DNA of 64,000 nt. Origin: DATLGB01 sp963724135 (GTDB lineage Bacteria; Actinomycetota; Thermoleophilia; Solirubrobacterales; Solirubrobacteraceae). Of this stretch, positions 22,575-32,681 are shown one piece after another (within the stretch, counting starts at the first letter, position 1; every line of letters starts with the position of its first letter). The notes below the pieces were generated by a model, which was not told the origin of the DNA, did no database searches, and saw nothing but the letters and a program-made list of their open reading frames with translations. The stretch covers positions 868,001 to 932,000 of the forward strand of contig CAVRTA010000006.1 of assembly GCA_963724135.1 (NCBI GenBank), read 5' to 3'. The position numbers and the translations under genes are program-made.

Positions 22575-23872
22575 CAGCAGAGCTGGTTGTCGGGTCCGGA
22601 GACGAGGAGGTGACGCAGGGCGCGCTGAAGCTCGTCCGCGGGTCCGTCGAAGGTCGCCGCGAAGTGCGCGAGGGTACCGCGAGTGACCGAGGTCACCTGG
22701 GGGGAGCCGACACTGCGCAGGGCCAGCCGCAGGTGGGCGCGCGGCTCGAGCTCGGGGAGTGACCTGGGGACGGCGGCAGGTCCCTTGGCGTTGACGAGCT
22801 GATTAGCGACCCCGAACCGGGCGCGCATCGCGTTCGTCGACAGCCAGCGCGTGCCCCAGTCCCAGCCCGCCACAGACGGCGGCGCGAAGAGTGTCTGGCC
22901 CATGCTCGCCATCAGGGCCGCCCATTCCGCCGTATCGATGGCGGCCCGCATGGTGCGCAACTGGCCGGCGACGAGCACCGCGGGCCACTTGACCATGTCC
23001 GGCCGATCGAGGTCGCGGTAGAGCTCGGGCCGCGCGAGGATCGCCCGCACGAGCGGCCGCAGGCGGTGACGGGACCGCTCGTAGAGGCGAACGAGGTCGG
23101 CCTTGGCGCGCTGCGGCGGGCGACCGCCGACGAAGAAGTCCCACAGCTTGGCGACCAGGAACGGCGCGTGAGCGGGGTGACCCACACACAGCTTGAGCAC
23201 GTCGTCCGGCGTCCACGCGCCGGTGCGCCCGAAGATCGTCTTGCTGGAGCCGTCGTGCTCCTTGGGCTCGAAGACGAGGCCGGTGGTCTGGCCGTTGGCG
23301 TCGCGTTGCTGACGGATACCGGTGAGAGCCCGCGACGCCTCGCGAACGTCGGCCTCGGTGTAACCCCCGCCGATCGTGAACAGCTCCATCAGCTCACGCG
23401 CGAAGTTCTCGTTGGGCGCCTGCTTGACCGACTGCGTCAGCGACAGGAACCGCGCCAGCGCCGGGTCGTAGGTCATCGCGTGCAGCAGCCGCGGGAAGGG
23501 GGCGAGGCTCAGCCGTCGCATCGTCTCGTTCTGGCGCAGCATCAGGGGCGTCGGCTCGCCGACGGTGGCGAAGTGGTCGTGCCAGAAGAGGGTCATCTTC
23601 TCCTCCAGCGGATGCGTGCTGCGGATCATCCGATCGAGCCACCACAGCCGGTCGTGGCTGAACTCGTTGGGGGGATCCAGAGGGCGGCCGTTCACGGACG
23701 GGGCCGGCCCGGCCAGTCTGGCCGGGCGGTCAGCGACGAGCCGGTCGAGCGTCGCCCGCTTGCCGCGCCGCGCCCACGTCCGCGCCTCGGTGGGGGTGGC
23801 GCCGAACCCGGCTCGCCAGAACAGGCGACGGACGTGCGCCTCGGTCCAGCTGCCGTGTTTTCGCCGAGCCAT
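22574..23872 (-). CDS. DUF1800 protein
   Basis: 432 aa. Family hallmarks are VRRLFWRAGFGATPTEARTW at the start, PLEEKMTLFWHDHFAT, NENFARELMELFTIGGGYTE and VAGWDWGTRWLSTNAMRAR. There is no strong signal peptide. The family is common in bacteria and almost always next to DUF1501; no activity is established. First gene of a three-gene operon with DUF1501 (1-base overlap) and a cupredoxin. Confidence 0.9.
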   Translation of the reverse strand: MARRKHGSWTEAHVRRLFWRAGFGATPTEARTWARRGKRATLDRLVADRPARLAGPAPSVNGRPLDPPNEFSHDRLWWLDRMIRSTHPLEEKMTLFWHDHFATVGEPTPLMLRQNETMRRLSLAPFPRLLHAMTYDPALARFLSLTQSVKQAPNENFARELMELFTIGGGYTEADVREASRALTGIRQQRDANGQTTGLVFEPKEHDGSSKTIFGRTGAWTPDDVLKLCVGHPAHAPFLVAKLWDFFVGGRPPQRAKADLVRLYERSRHRLRPLVRAILARPELYRDLDRPDMVKWPAVLVAGQLRTMRAAIDTAEWAALMASMGQTLFAPPSVAGWDWGTRWLSTNAMRARFGVANQLVNAKGPAAVPRSLPELEPRAHLRLALRSVGSPQVTSVTRGTLAHFAATFDGPADELQRALRHLLVSGPDNQLC

Positions 23873-23906
23873 CGTGCTACGGCAACGGTACCGTCAGCAG
23901 GCTCGA

Positions 23907-24164
23907 TCAGGTACCGGGTACGACGAAGCGGACGTGCCCGGTCTGTACGTGGACGCTCTCGAGCTCACCGTCGACGCCGACGCGCTCGAGCCGGCACCAG
24001 CCGTTTGCGGCCGCGGCGAGCGCGGCCATCACCTCGTCGGGCGTTCCCGCCACGAGCAGGCCGTCGCGCCGGGGCTCGGGCACGCCCGCCGCACGCCGCG
24101 CCTGACTCTCCAGTGGCTCGAGGTCCGGGCCGAAGCTCAGCCAGCAGCTGGCGGTCAGCCCCAT
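23907..24164 (-). CDS. Small hypothetical protein
   Basis: 85 aa, soluble, alpha/beta-looking, with Cys residues at 7 and near 56 and a beta-rich C-terminal end (RLERVGVDGELESVHVQTGH). I do not recognise a family. It overlaps the end of the 56-aa gene just upstream by about 10 bases, so the two are probably co-transcribed. Confidence 0.55.
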   Translation of the reverse strand: MGLTASCWLSFGPDLEPLESQARRAAGVPEPRRDGLLVAGTPDEVMAALAAAANGWCRLERVGVDGELESVHVQTGHVRFVVPGT

Positions 24165-24325
24165 CGCCGCTTCCGCTGCGGCCGATCGGGATCGGGTGCC
24201 GGGTAGCGCTTGCGCTCCTCTTTGGTCATCTGGCGTATCACGAGCTCGCCCTTCTCGACCTGGCGGTCGACCTCCTCGAGGCGCTCCTTCCGGCGCTCCT
24301 CGGCACGCTCACGCTGCGTCTTCAT
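24155..24325 (-). CDS. Small highly charged protein (56 aa)
   Basis: Reads MKTQRERAEERRKERLEEV at the start, then about 35 residues of alternating basic and acidic residues, ending in PDPDRPQRKRRWG. It is predicted to be one long charged helix. It overlaps the next gene downstream by 10 bases. Small charged helical proteins like this are common in actinobacteria; no function can be given. Confidence 0.5.
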   Translation of the reverse strand: MKTQRERAEERRKERLEEVDRQVEKGELVIRQMTKEERKRYPAPDPDRPQRKRRWG

Positions 24326-24522
24326 CGCCGGCCCCCGCGTAGCGCAGGACCTGGTGCTGCGTCGGGCATGTGCCCTCCAATCGCTCGAAGCTCCAGATTA
24401 GTCCTCACGCCCGACGGGATAAGCTGGACTCTCGCGTCGTGGCCACCGCCCCGGCGACATAGTGGCGACGCTCCCCGCCGAAGGGCCCCGCGCGCCGCGA
24501 TCGACGAAGGGACGGCTGCCCG

Positions 24523-24714
24523 ATGGCCTCAAGGTCCAAGCAGCGCACCACGATGGCGAAGCACAACCGCGAGCGCGCGGTCAAGGAGAAGCGCGAGGAG
24601 AAGGAAATCCGCAAGGCGGCGCGCAAACTCGCGGCGGCGATCGAGCGCGAGGGCGGCGCGGCGCCGGAGGAACTCGGCGCGCCCGAGCAGCAGCCGGACG
24701 CCGCTCGCAGCTGA
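24523..24714 (+). CDS. Small basic helical protein
   Basis: 63 aa. The basic first part MASRSKQRTTMAKHNRERAV is followed by a long Lys/Glu-rich helix (EKREEKEIRKAARKLAAAIE) and an acidic tail. A GAAGGG ribosome-binding site lies about 12 bases before the ATG. It resembles short conserved actinobacterial proteins of unknown role. It sits 20 bp before the epimerase gene. Confidence 0.55.
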   Translation: MASRSKQRTTMAKHNRERAVKEKREEKEIRKAARKLAAAIEREGGAAPEELGAPEQQPDAARS

Positions 24715-24733
24715 GCGCCACTACGCTCCGCCC

Positions 24734-25745
24734 GTGGCGGATCAACTCGTCCTGGTCACCGGCGGGTCCGGGTTCATCGGGGCGCACTGCATCAGGCGGC
24801 TGTTCGCGGACGGCTACCGGGTCCGCACGACCGTCCGGTCGCTCTCCCGCGAGCCCGAGGTCCGCGAGATGGTGGGCGATGGCCCGCTCGAGGTGGCTGC
24901 GGCCGACCTCACCTCCGACGCCGGCTGGCCGGAGGCGGTCGCCGGCTGCGAGTACGTGCTGCACGTCGCGTCCCCGTTCCCGCTGCGCCAGCCCAAGCAC
25001 GAGGACGACCTCATCGTCCCGGCGCGCGAGGGGGCGCTGCGACTCCTGAGAGCCGCGAGCGACGCCGGTGTGCGCCGCGTCGTGCAGACCTCGTCGTTCG
25101 CGTCCATCGGCTACGGGCACGGCGACTCCGACACGGTCTACGACGAGAGCGTCTGGAGCGACGTCGACGGTCCTCACGTGACCCCGTACGCGAAGTCCAA
25201 GACGCTCGCCGAGCGCGCCGCCTGGGAGTTCATGGAGGCGAATCCGGGCGGGCTCGAGCTCTCGGTCGTCAACCCCGTCGCCGTGCTCGGCCCGCCGCTC
25301 GGGCGTGACCTCTCGACGTCGATCGAGATCGTCAAGCGCCTGATCGACGGCTCGATGCCGGGCACGCCGAAGACCGCATTCGGGCTCGTGGACGTGCGCG
25401 ACGTCGCCGACCTCCACCTGCGCGCGATGACCGCTCCCGAGGCGGCCGGCGAGCGCTTCCTGGCCATCGGCGAGGACTTCCGCTGGATCCACGAGATGGC
25501 GCAGTGGCTGCGCGAGGACGCTGCCCGAGCGCGCGAAGAAGATCCCCCGCCGGCAGCTGCCCAACGCGCTCGTGCGGCTCGCGTCCGTCTTCGACGGCTC
25601 GCTGCGTCAGCTCGTCCCCGAGCTCGGCGTGCGCAAGCGCGCGACGAACGCGAAGGCCCGCAACCTCCTCGGGTGGTCGCCGCGGACCGATCGTGAGGCC
25701 GTCGTGGCGACGGCCGAGAGCCTGATCGCGCTCGGGCTCGACTGA
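24734..25745 (+). CDS. NAD(P)-dependent epimerase/dihydroflavonol reductase-like protein, one frameshift
   Basis: About 336 aa if repaired. GTG start; the N-terminal Rossmann motif is VTGGSGFIGAHCI, followed by RTTVRSLSR, VLHVASPFP, a Ser/Tyr/Lys active site (QTSSFASI, PYAKSKTLAE) and NPVAVLGPPLG. This layout is typical of extended SDRs of the dihydroflavonol-4-reductase/3-beta-HSD type. The reading frame shifts at about 25520: after ...WLRED the homologous C-terminus continues in the next frame as LPERAKKIPRRQLPNALV and ends ...AESLIALGLD. One extra base explains this. The rest is uninterrupted, so a sequencing error or very recent mutation is likely. Confidence 0.8.
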
Positions 25746-25760
25746 GCCGCCCAGGGCGGC
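25746..25760 (+). terminator. Short GC hairpin after the epimerase gene
   Basis: GCCGCCC and GGGCGGC flank a single A immediately after the epimerase stop codon; the inner pairs must open to form a loop. No T-run. A weak terminator candidate. Confidence 0.3.
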
Positions 25761-25798
25761 GCGCCCGCCGCGCCGGCGGACTTGCGTAGGCTTCCTGC

Positions 25799-26248
25799 GT
25801 GCTGGAGGAAGCCGTCCGCGGGGCGCTCGCCTCTCCCAGCTACTACGCGGTCAGCAGGAGGGGACAGGCGCAGGCATGGCAGCGCGGGGATCTGCCCGCG
25901 ACGCCGCTCGCCCGCCTGGTCGGCCACCGGCCGACGCAGGTGGGCTCCGGGAGCGCCACGCTCCGGCTGGCGGCGAGTCCCTGGCTGCAGTACGCCGAAG
26001 GGACCGTCGACGTGACGATCCTGGTGGAGGAGGCGATGGGCGTTGCCGTGCTCACCGGCGCGCCTCCCGGGATCCGGCCCGTCACCGCGTCGATGTCGCA
26101 GACTGACCGCGTAGCGGCTGGGAGGGCGGCTACGCGATCACGGACCCGGCCGGACGGCCGGCGCGGGCGTCCGAGCGCCGCAGCACCAGGTAGGCCACGA
26201 CGACCGCGCCAAGAGAGAGCGCGAGGATCATCACGGCCGTGGCGTTGA
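25799..26248 (+). CDS. Truncated PaaI-like thioesterase
   Basis: 149 codons from a GTG, but only about 105 residues look real. They match the first part of a hotdog-fold PaaI/acyl-CoA thioesterase: ARLVGHRPTQVGSGSATLRL, then YAEGTVDVTILVEEAMGVAV and the PVTASMSQTD end of the central strand. The hotdog's second half is missing, and the open frame then runs antisense into the end of the permease gene with an Arg/Gly-rich sequence. It is probably a truncated, non-functional gene, or one with a frameshift near 26105. Confidence 0.5.
   Translation: MLEEAVRGALASPSYYAVSRRGQAQAWQRGDLPATPLARLVGHRPTQVGSGSATLRLAASPWLQYAEGTVDVTILVEEAMGVAVLTGAPPGIRPVTASMSQTDRVAAGRAATRSRTRPDGRRGRPSAAAPGRPRRPRQERARGSSRPWR
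26108..26136. terminator. Hairpin at the end of the polyamine operon
   Basis: CGCGTAGC and GCTACGCG pair perfectly (8 bases) around a 13-base loop. The right arm includes the TAG stop codon of the permease gene, and the left side faces the truncated thioesterase. It could end transcription from both sides. Confidence 0.5.
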
Positions 26249-26936
26249 TCACCGGCGAGACCCCGAACCGCAGCGACGAGAAGATCCGCAGCGGGAGCGT
26301 CGCGCTTCCCGCACCCGATACGAAGAACGACGTGATGAAGTCGTCGAAGGAGAAGGTGAACGCCAGCAGGCCACCGGCGAGGATCGCGGGGCGCAGGCGC
26401 GGAAGGGTGACGTAGCGGAACGTTCGCAGCGGAGCGACGCCGAGATCCTGCGAGGCCTCCTCGAGCTCGTCGCCCATCCCGACGAGCCGCGCGCGCACGA
26501 CGAGCGCGACGACCGAGATGTTGAAGACCGCGTGCGCGGCCAGGATGGTCGGCAGCCCGAGCGGCACGCCGGCCTGGACGAAGAAGATCAGCGCCGCGAT
26601 CCCGAACACGATCTCGGGGGTCACCAGGGTCATGTAGACCAGCGCGTCGATCGGCGCGCGCAGCCGCGGCCGCAGCCGCGAGAGCGCGAGCGCGAGCGCC
26701 GTCCCGAGCACGCACGCCACGAGCGCGTTCCCCACCGCGACCAGCAGGCTGTTGCGCAGCGGCTCGGTGATCGTCGGGTCGGCGAGCGCCTCGGCGAACC
26801 ACTTCGTCGAGAAGCCCTCCCAGACCAGCACCTGACGGCCGCCGTTGAACGACAGCACGACGACGACGACGATCGGCAGGAACAGGAACACGTACACCAG
26901 GGCGGAGTAGGCGGCGAGCCAGCGCCTAGCGGACAT
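26130..26936 (-). CDS. potC: ABC transporter permease, spermidine/putrescine type (PotC-like)
   Basis: 268 aa with six membrane helices (first about 9-31). The binding-protein-dependent permease motif EEASQDLGVAPLRTFRYVTL (EAA loop that contacts the ATPase) lies at about 167-187. Other PotC-type features are VLVWEGFSTKWFAEAL and FSFDDFITSFFVSGAG. It should form the inner-membrane channel with the PotB-like permease. Last gene of potA-potD-potB-potC; it overlaps potB by 11 bases. Confidence 0.92.
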   Translation of the reverse strand: MSARRWLAAYSALVYVFLFLPIVVVVVLSFNGGRQVLVWEGFSTKWFAEALADPTITEPLRNSLLVAVGNALVACVLGTALALALSRLRPRLRAPIDALVYMTLVTPEIVFGIAALIFFVQAGVPLGLPTILAAHAVFNISVVALVVRARLVGMGDELEEASQDLGVAPLRTFRYVTLPRLRPAILAGGLLAFTFSFDDFITSFFVSGAGSATLPLRIFSSLRFGVSPVINATAVMILALSLGAVVVAYLVLRRSDARAGRPAGSVIA

Positions 26937-27819
26937 GGCTCTGCTCCCGGCCCACCAGCCGCACGTAGATGACGACGACGGCGGTCATGCCCGCGATCAC
27001 CGTCATCGCGATCGCCGCGCCGAACGGCCAGTTCCTCGAGTCCAGGAACTGCTGCCCGATGAGATTCCCGACGTAGATCGTCTTGTCGCCACCGAGGATC
27101 ACCGGATTGAGGTACTCGCCGAGCAGCGGGATGAAGACCAGCAGGGAGCCGGCCACGAGCCCGGGTGCGGCCAGCGGCAGGGTGATGCGCCGAAACGCGG
27201 TCAGCGGGCTGTCGCCCAGGTCCTGCGCGGCCTCGACCAGCGACCAGTCGAGCCGCTCCAGCGCGGCGTACACCGGGAGGATCATCAGCGGCAGGTAGCT
27301 GTAGACCACGCCGATGTAGACGGCCTCGGTCGAGAACAGGATGCTGGCCTCCTCGCCGATGACGCCCAGCCAGCGCAGGGCGTCGGACGCCGCGAAGCTG
27401 GGGTCGAGGATGATCAGCCACGCGTAGGTGCGGATGAGCATGCTGGTCCAGAACGGCACGATCACCAGCAGCAGCAGGATCGTCTTGTGCCGGGCGTAGC
27501 GCGCGAGGTAGTAGGCGAGGGGAAACCCGATCACCAGCGTGAGCGCGGTTCCGACCGCCGCCATCTCGACCGTGCGCAGGAACACCCGGGCGTACAGCGG
27601 ATCGACGAGGTCGCCGAAGTTGTGGAGGTTGAGGTTGTAAGCGACCTCCGAGAAGCCGACCCGCTCCGAGACGCTGAACAGGACGAGGACGCACAGCGGC
27701 CCGACGAAGAAGGCCGCGTACCACGCGACTGCGGGCAGCGCCAGCCAGCCCGGATACCGGGTCACGCCCGCGCTGCGGGTGCGATCACGTGAGCGCGCGG
27801 CGCGCCCCGGCCTCGCCAC
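26926..27819 (-). CDS. potB: ABC transporter permease, spermidine/putrescine type (PotB-like)
   Basis: 297 aa with six helices. The EAA loop motif is EAAQDLGDSPLTAFRRITLP (about 195-215). FPLAYYLARYA, IVPFWTSMLIRTYAW and LGEYLNPVILGG are characteristic of PotB/PotH permeases. The true start may be the GTG giving VTRYPGWLALPAVAWY, about 18 codons downstream, since the first residues are unusually basic. Four bases separate it from the potD stop. Confidence 0.92.
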   Translation of the reverse strand: MARPGRAARSRDRTRSAGVTRYPGWLALPAVAWYAAFFVGPLCVLVLFSVSERVGFSEVAYNLNLHNFGDLVDPLYARVFLRTVEMAAVGTALTLVIGFPLAYYLARYARHKTILLLLVIVPFWTSMLIRTYAWLIILDPSFAASDALRWLGVIGEEASILFSTEAVYIGVVYSYLPLMILPVYAALERLDWSLVEAAQDLGDSPLTAFRRITLPLAAPGLVAGSLLVFIPLLGEYLNPVILGGDKTIYVGNLIGQQFLDSRNWPFGAAIAMTVIAGMTAVVVIYVRLVGREQSHVR

Positions 27820-27822
27820 GCG

Positions 27823-28949
27823 TCAGGCGGCCTTGAACTCGGTCCAGATGCGATCGCGCAGCTTCGTTCCCTCGGCGGTGACCTCGTTCGGGACGAGCTT
27901 GGCGACCTGGTCGTCCGGCGGGAACACGTCCGGGTTCTGCAGCACGTCCGTGGCCAGGACCGGCTCGAGCGCGTCGCGTTTCAGCGGTGAGCCGTAGTAC
28001 GTGTACTCCGTCTCGGTCGCGTTGTTCTCGGGCGCGTAGACGAAGTCGATCCATGCGTGTGCCGCACCCGGGTTCTTCGCCCCCACGGGGATGGCATAGG
28101 CATCCACCCAGAACTCCGCACCCTCGTCGGGCACCACGTACTCCAGTGGCTTCTTCGCCGCCACGGCGGCCGCATCGCCGTTCCAGCCGATCGCCATCAC
28201 CGCCCGGCCGGTGGACAGCGCCTGCTTGTACGTGGTCGACGTGATCGCCTGCAGGTGCGGCTTGAGCGCGATCAGCTCCCGCTTGACCTCCTCGAGCTCG
28301 GCTTCGTCCTCGGTGTTGTAGTCGTAGCCGAGCATGATGGCGATCGAGCCGATCACCTCGGGGATGCCGTCGAGGATCGTGACCTTGCCCGAGTAGGCCC
28401 CCTTCGTGAGCTCGACGAAGTCCCGCCACGCCACCGGGCGCTCCTGGACCAGGTCGGTCCGGTACATGAAGCCGGTCGTGCCCCAGTCCTTCGGAACCGA
28501 GAACCTTCCGTCGGGGTCGTAGGGAAGGCCGGTGAACTTCGGGTCGAGGTTCTTCGCCACGGTCGGCAGGCGGTCGTGGTCGATCGGCTCGAGCAGGTCG
28601 GCCTCGGCCAGGATCTGGACCATGTAGCCGGTCGGAACGATCAGGTCGAAGCCGCGCGCTCCGCCCTGTAGCTTCGCCTGCAGCTCTTCGTTGCTCTTGT
28701 AGAAGTCCTTCTGGACCTCGACCCCGGTCTGCTTCGTGAACGCCGGGTACGTCTTCGGGTTCACGTAGTCGACCCAGTTGTAGTAGACGAGCGTGCCGCC
28801 GAGCGTGGCCGCCGCACTCGGCCCGTCGCCATCCTCCGTGCGCTCGACCTGGGTCGAGCCGCCGCACGCCGCCAACAGCACCCCCGAGCCGGCCACGGCG
28901 ATGAAGCCTCGCCGGTTGTATCGCCCGAGCCCAGTCGCCGTCTCCTCGG

Positions 28950-28953
<4 letters not shown>
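27823..28953 (-). CDS. potD: Polyamine-binding lipoprotein (PotD/PotF-like)
   Basis: 376 aa from the GTG at 28953, which has GAGGAGG upstream inside the end of potA and overlaps the potA stop (GTGA). A Tat-like RRGF motif and lipobox LLAAC (Cys at about 31) anchor it outside the membrane. The body is a type-2 periplasmic binding protein: LVYYNWVDYVNPKTYPAF, FDLIVPTGYMVQILAEADLL, WDFVELTKGAYSGKVTILDG-type segments and AHAWIDFVYAPENNATET. This pattern fits spermidine/putrescine binding; exact preference is not decided by sequence. Confidence 0.92.
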
Positions 28954-29984
<1,031 letters not shown>

Positions 29985-30171
29985 CGGTCAGCAACCGCAA
30001 CCCTTCGAAGCGGCGAACCTAACGCACGCGCAATTCAAAAGCGAACCGGCCGGGCGCCCGACAGGGCGGTGAGGATTCGATGAGCGCGTCGGCGTTGGCC
30101 CTGGGATCGTCCAAGTAGCGCGGCGCCAGATCGCGCTTGACGGCCCGCCGGCGATCGAGGATGCTGCGCGC

Positions 30172-30510
30172 GTGTCGGGTTCCGGGATCGTCGTGCTCCT
30201 CGCCGTGCTCGGTTTCGCCGGCGGTGTCGCGGGGGCGGTCCGCCTCGAGCCGCCGCCGGCCGCGGGACCGGCCGGCCGCTTGGTCCAGTGGGTGAGCCGG
30301 CTGGTGGCCGGGGCCGCGGTGGCGACGCTCGCACTCGACATCTACGCGGTCGTCAAGCGCCAGTCGGACGACGAGCTGGCGTCGGACCCGGTCGAGCTCG
30401 CGGACGGGCTGACACGCGCGCTCTACGACGGCGGCGTGCTGTTCACGCTGGCGGTGGGTCTTGCCGTGGTGGGATCGCTGATGCGCGCCAAGGCCGAGAG
30501 CAGGGAGTAG
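30172..30510 (+). CDS. Small membrane protein, first of a tandem paralogous pair
   Basis: 112 aa, GTG start, three predicted membrane helices (about 5-25, 42-62, 88-107). The central motif is VSRLVAGAAVATLALDIYAV. The next gene encodes a clear paralog with the same layout (TSRLVAAAGIAAGTLGIYAS), so the pair arose by tandem duplication. No named family is recognised. Confidence 0.7.
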   Translation: MSGSGIVVLLAVLGFAGGVAGAVRLEPPPAAGPAGRLVQWVSRLVAGAAVATLALDIYAVVKRQSDDELASDPVELADGLTRALYDGGVLFTLAVGLAVVGSLMRAKAESRE

Positions 30511-30516
30511 AGCGAG

Positions 30517-30852
30517 GTGGGACCTTCGCCCACCGGCACGGTCATCCTGCTCGGGGGCTTCGCGTTCGCCGCCGGCTTCACCGTGGCGCTCCGGGTCGGC
30601 CCAGCCGCACCGCTGACCGCAGAGGGGTCACTGATCTACTTCACCAGCCGGCTCGTGGCGGCTGCCGGCATCGCGGCCGGGACGCTCGGCATCTACGCGA
30701 GCGTCAAGACCCAGTCGCTCACCGAGGACCTCTTCGGTCATCCGATGCCCTTCAGGCTGGCGGAGCAGCTCGCGTTGGCCCTGTCCGATGCCGGCGTTCT
30801 GCTCGCGCTGGCGTGCGCGCTCGCGCTGCTCGGGTCGCGCCTGCCCGACTAG
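30517..30852 (+). CDS. Small membrane protein, second of a tandem paralogous pair
   Basis: 111 aa, three predicted helices. It aligns over its length with the preceding protein: a hydrophobic start, SRLVAAAG, the IYASVKTQS motif matching IYAVVKRQS, and a final hydrophobic helix. It starts seven bases after its paralog. It converges with the next gene by four bases. Confidence 0.7.
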   Translation: MGPSPTGTVILLGGFAFAAGFTVALRVGPAAPLTAEGSLIYFTSRLVAAAGIAAGTLGIYASVKTQSLTEDLFGHPMPFRLAEQLALALSDAGVLLALACALALLGSRLPD

Positions 30853-31241
30853 AAGGCCTCGAGGCCGTCTCTAGTCACCCCGATGTAGCGCGTGACCCTG
30901 CGCCCGTCGGGGTTCTGCCATCCGACCGAGAGCTGTCCGGTGCCGGAGCGCTTCTTCGTCGCCTCGCCGTTCTGGTCGAACCGCGCGTAGCCGAGCTGGA
31001 GCAAGTCGCTGCCCTTGCCGGCCTTGGCGCCTTTCACCCGCACCTGGTCGAGCTGCTCGCCCCGGCGCACGCTGCGGACGACGACCTTGGCGCCGATCGT
31101 GATCACCGACACCTTGACCCGCACGTTCTGGGTCACCACCCGCTTGGAGCGGACGGTCACTTCCTCCTGGGCGGCGGCCACGGACGGTGCCACAAGGGCG
31201 GTGACTACGACGAGTACGGCGACGACACGGCGAGCCAGCAT
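30849..31241 (-). CDS. Secreted small protein of unknown function
   Basis: 130 aa with a signal peptide (about 1-24, ending SVAAAQ). The mature part is basic and beta-rich (VRVKVSVITIGAKVVVRSVR, LGYARFDQNGEATKKRSGTG) and ends near VTRYIGVTRDGLEAF. No family is recognised. It converges with the tandem membrane pair by four bases. Confidence 0.6.
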   Translation of the reverse strand: MLARRVVAVLVVVTALVAPSVAAAQEEVTVRSKRVVTQNVRVKVSVITIGAKVVVRSVRRGEQLDQVRVKGAKAGKGSDLLQLGYARFDQNGEATKKRSGTGQLSVGWQNPDGRRVTRYIGVTRDGLEAF

Positions 31242-31381
31242 GGGTCTCCCTCAGGGTGAATGAACGGCCGACGCCGCGAGTCATACCACGCGCTCACGAG
31301 CGCCGCACAGTCGAGCCGCAGGAAGGCCGCGACGTGTGCGTCTCGGCTGGCCGGCGCCGTCCGCGCGAGGATGAGGTGGGG

Positions 31382-31510
31382 TCATGGCTTGGGAGTTCCA
31401 GGCTCGCAAGCGGGCGGGCTGACCTGGACGTCGACCCAGCCGAGGTCCTCGAGGAGGCGCCGAACGGTCTTCGGCGAGAAGTCGTAGAACCGGCACCCGC
31501 TCCGAAAACC
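31382..31510 (-). pseudogene. C-terminal fragment of a methyltransferase-like gene
   Basis: A minus-strand frame reads RFYDFSPKTVRRLLEDLGW then VDVQVSPPACEPGTPKP and a stop. The first part matches the C-terminal FSPxTLRRLLExxGF segment of many class I SAM methyltransferases. Upstream there is no matching methyltransferase body, only the start of the Cys/His-rich array on the other strand, so this is a remnant. The rest of the 332-bp stretch between the secreted gene and the array holds nothing else I can identify. Confidence 0.4.
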
Positions 31511-31573
31511 GACGGATGAGGTAGCGCCCCCGCACGTCGCGTCCGATCCGTGAGCTATAGCTGCGCGTCGGGT

Positions 31574-32681
31574 ATGGGGCGTCGCTTCCTCATGTGGGGA
31601 GTCGGGCCGGCCGGTGCGGTCACCGTGTCGCTTGGCGTTGCTATCGCGCCGGGAGACACCCCCCGTTCGCGCGCCGCAGAGGCGCCCATCGAGTGCCGGG
31701 GACCGGCGGCGCTGGACTTCGGCTGCCACGAGCGGCGCTACACGCAGATGGTGGTCCGGGAGGGGCCCCGGGCGACGCTCCGGGAGCTCTCCCGCGAGCA
31801 GAGACGCAACGGGCACGTCCGCGCCGCCTGCCACCAGCTCACCCACCGGATCGGGCGAGCGGCCGGGGAGCTCCGCGGGCTCGACGCGCTCTCCGACGGG
31901 AACACCGTGTGCGTGTCGGGCTTCTATCACGGCGTGCTCCAGGCCGTGATGTCGAAGCTCGGCGCACGCGGTGCCACCGAGCAGGCGGACGGCGATCTGC
32001 GCCGAACTGCGCGCGGCGGATCGGCGCTCCGCCGAGCATTACAACTGCGTCCACGGCATGGGCCATGGCTACATGGAGGTGTTCTCGAGCGACGTCTTCG
32101 AGTCGCTCGCCGGGTGCCGGTCACTCGCGGATCCGTGGGAGGAGGACGAGTGCGCGGGTGGCGTGTTCATGGAGAACGTCACCGCGATCGACAACCGGCA
32201 CCGCCCGTCGAGGTACCTGCGACCGGCGGAGCCGCTGTATCCCGTGCACCGTCGTGCGCGAGCGCCTGTGGGAGCAGTGCTACGACTGGCAGATCACCTA
32301 CGCGCTGTACGTCAACGACAGCGACTTCGCGAAGGTGTTCGAGCTCTGCGCCGCCGGAGGTGCGCAGCCACGCGCGAACCGTGTTACCGGGGCCTTGGCG
32401 GTGACGCGCTCCAGCAGAGCAAGTTCGCGACGGTGGCCGCCGGCCGGCAGAGCGGCGATGAGGCACATGTGCGCCCTCGGCCCTAGCCGCGCGGCACGCA
32501 CCCACTGCGTCGAGGGGATCGTCAGGAACATGTTCCGCGACTACGTCGACGGTGACCTCCAGGCTCGCGCCCTGTGCCGGTCGCTGACGCGACGCACGCG
32601 GAGCTGCGCGGCCGCCTGCGTCCGTACGCCGAGGCGAGGGCCCGCCGCGAGATACCGCTCCCGAAAGCGAGCTTCTCGTGA
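31574..32681 (+). pseudogene. Cys/His-rich exported protein, array copy A (several frameshifts)
   Basis: About 368 codons when stitched. Signal-peptide-like start MGRRFLMWGVGPAGAVTVSL. Conserved landmarks in order: FGCHERRY, RAACHQLTHRIGRAAG, VSGFYHGVLQAVM, YNCVHGMGHGYM, DECAGGVFMENV, YPCTVVRERLWEQCYDWQ, PCYRGLGGD, HMCALG and HCVEGIVRNMFRDY, ending LPKASFS. The landmarks alternate between reading frames: shifts near 31985, 32242, 32360, 32455 and 32585. Stitched frames contain no internal stops. The terminal TGA overlaps the GTG of copy B (GTGA). I recognise no named family. Confidence 0.7.
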
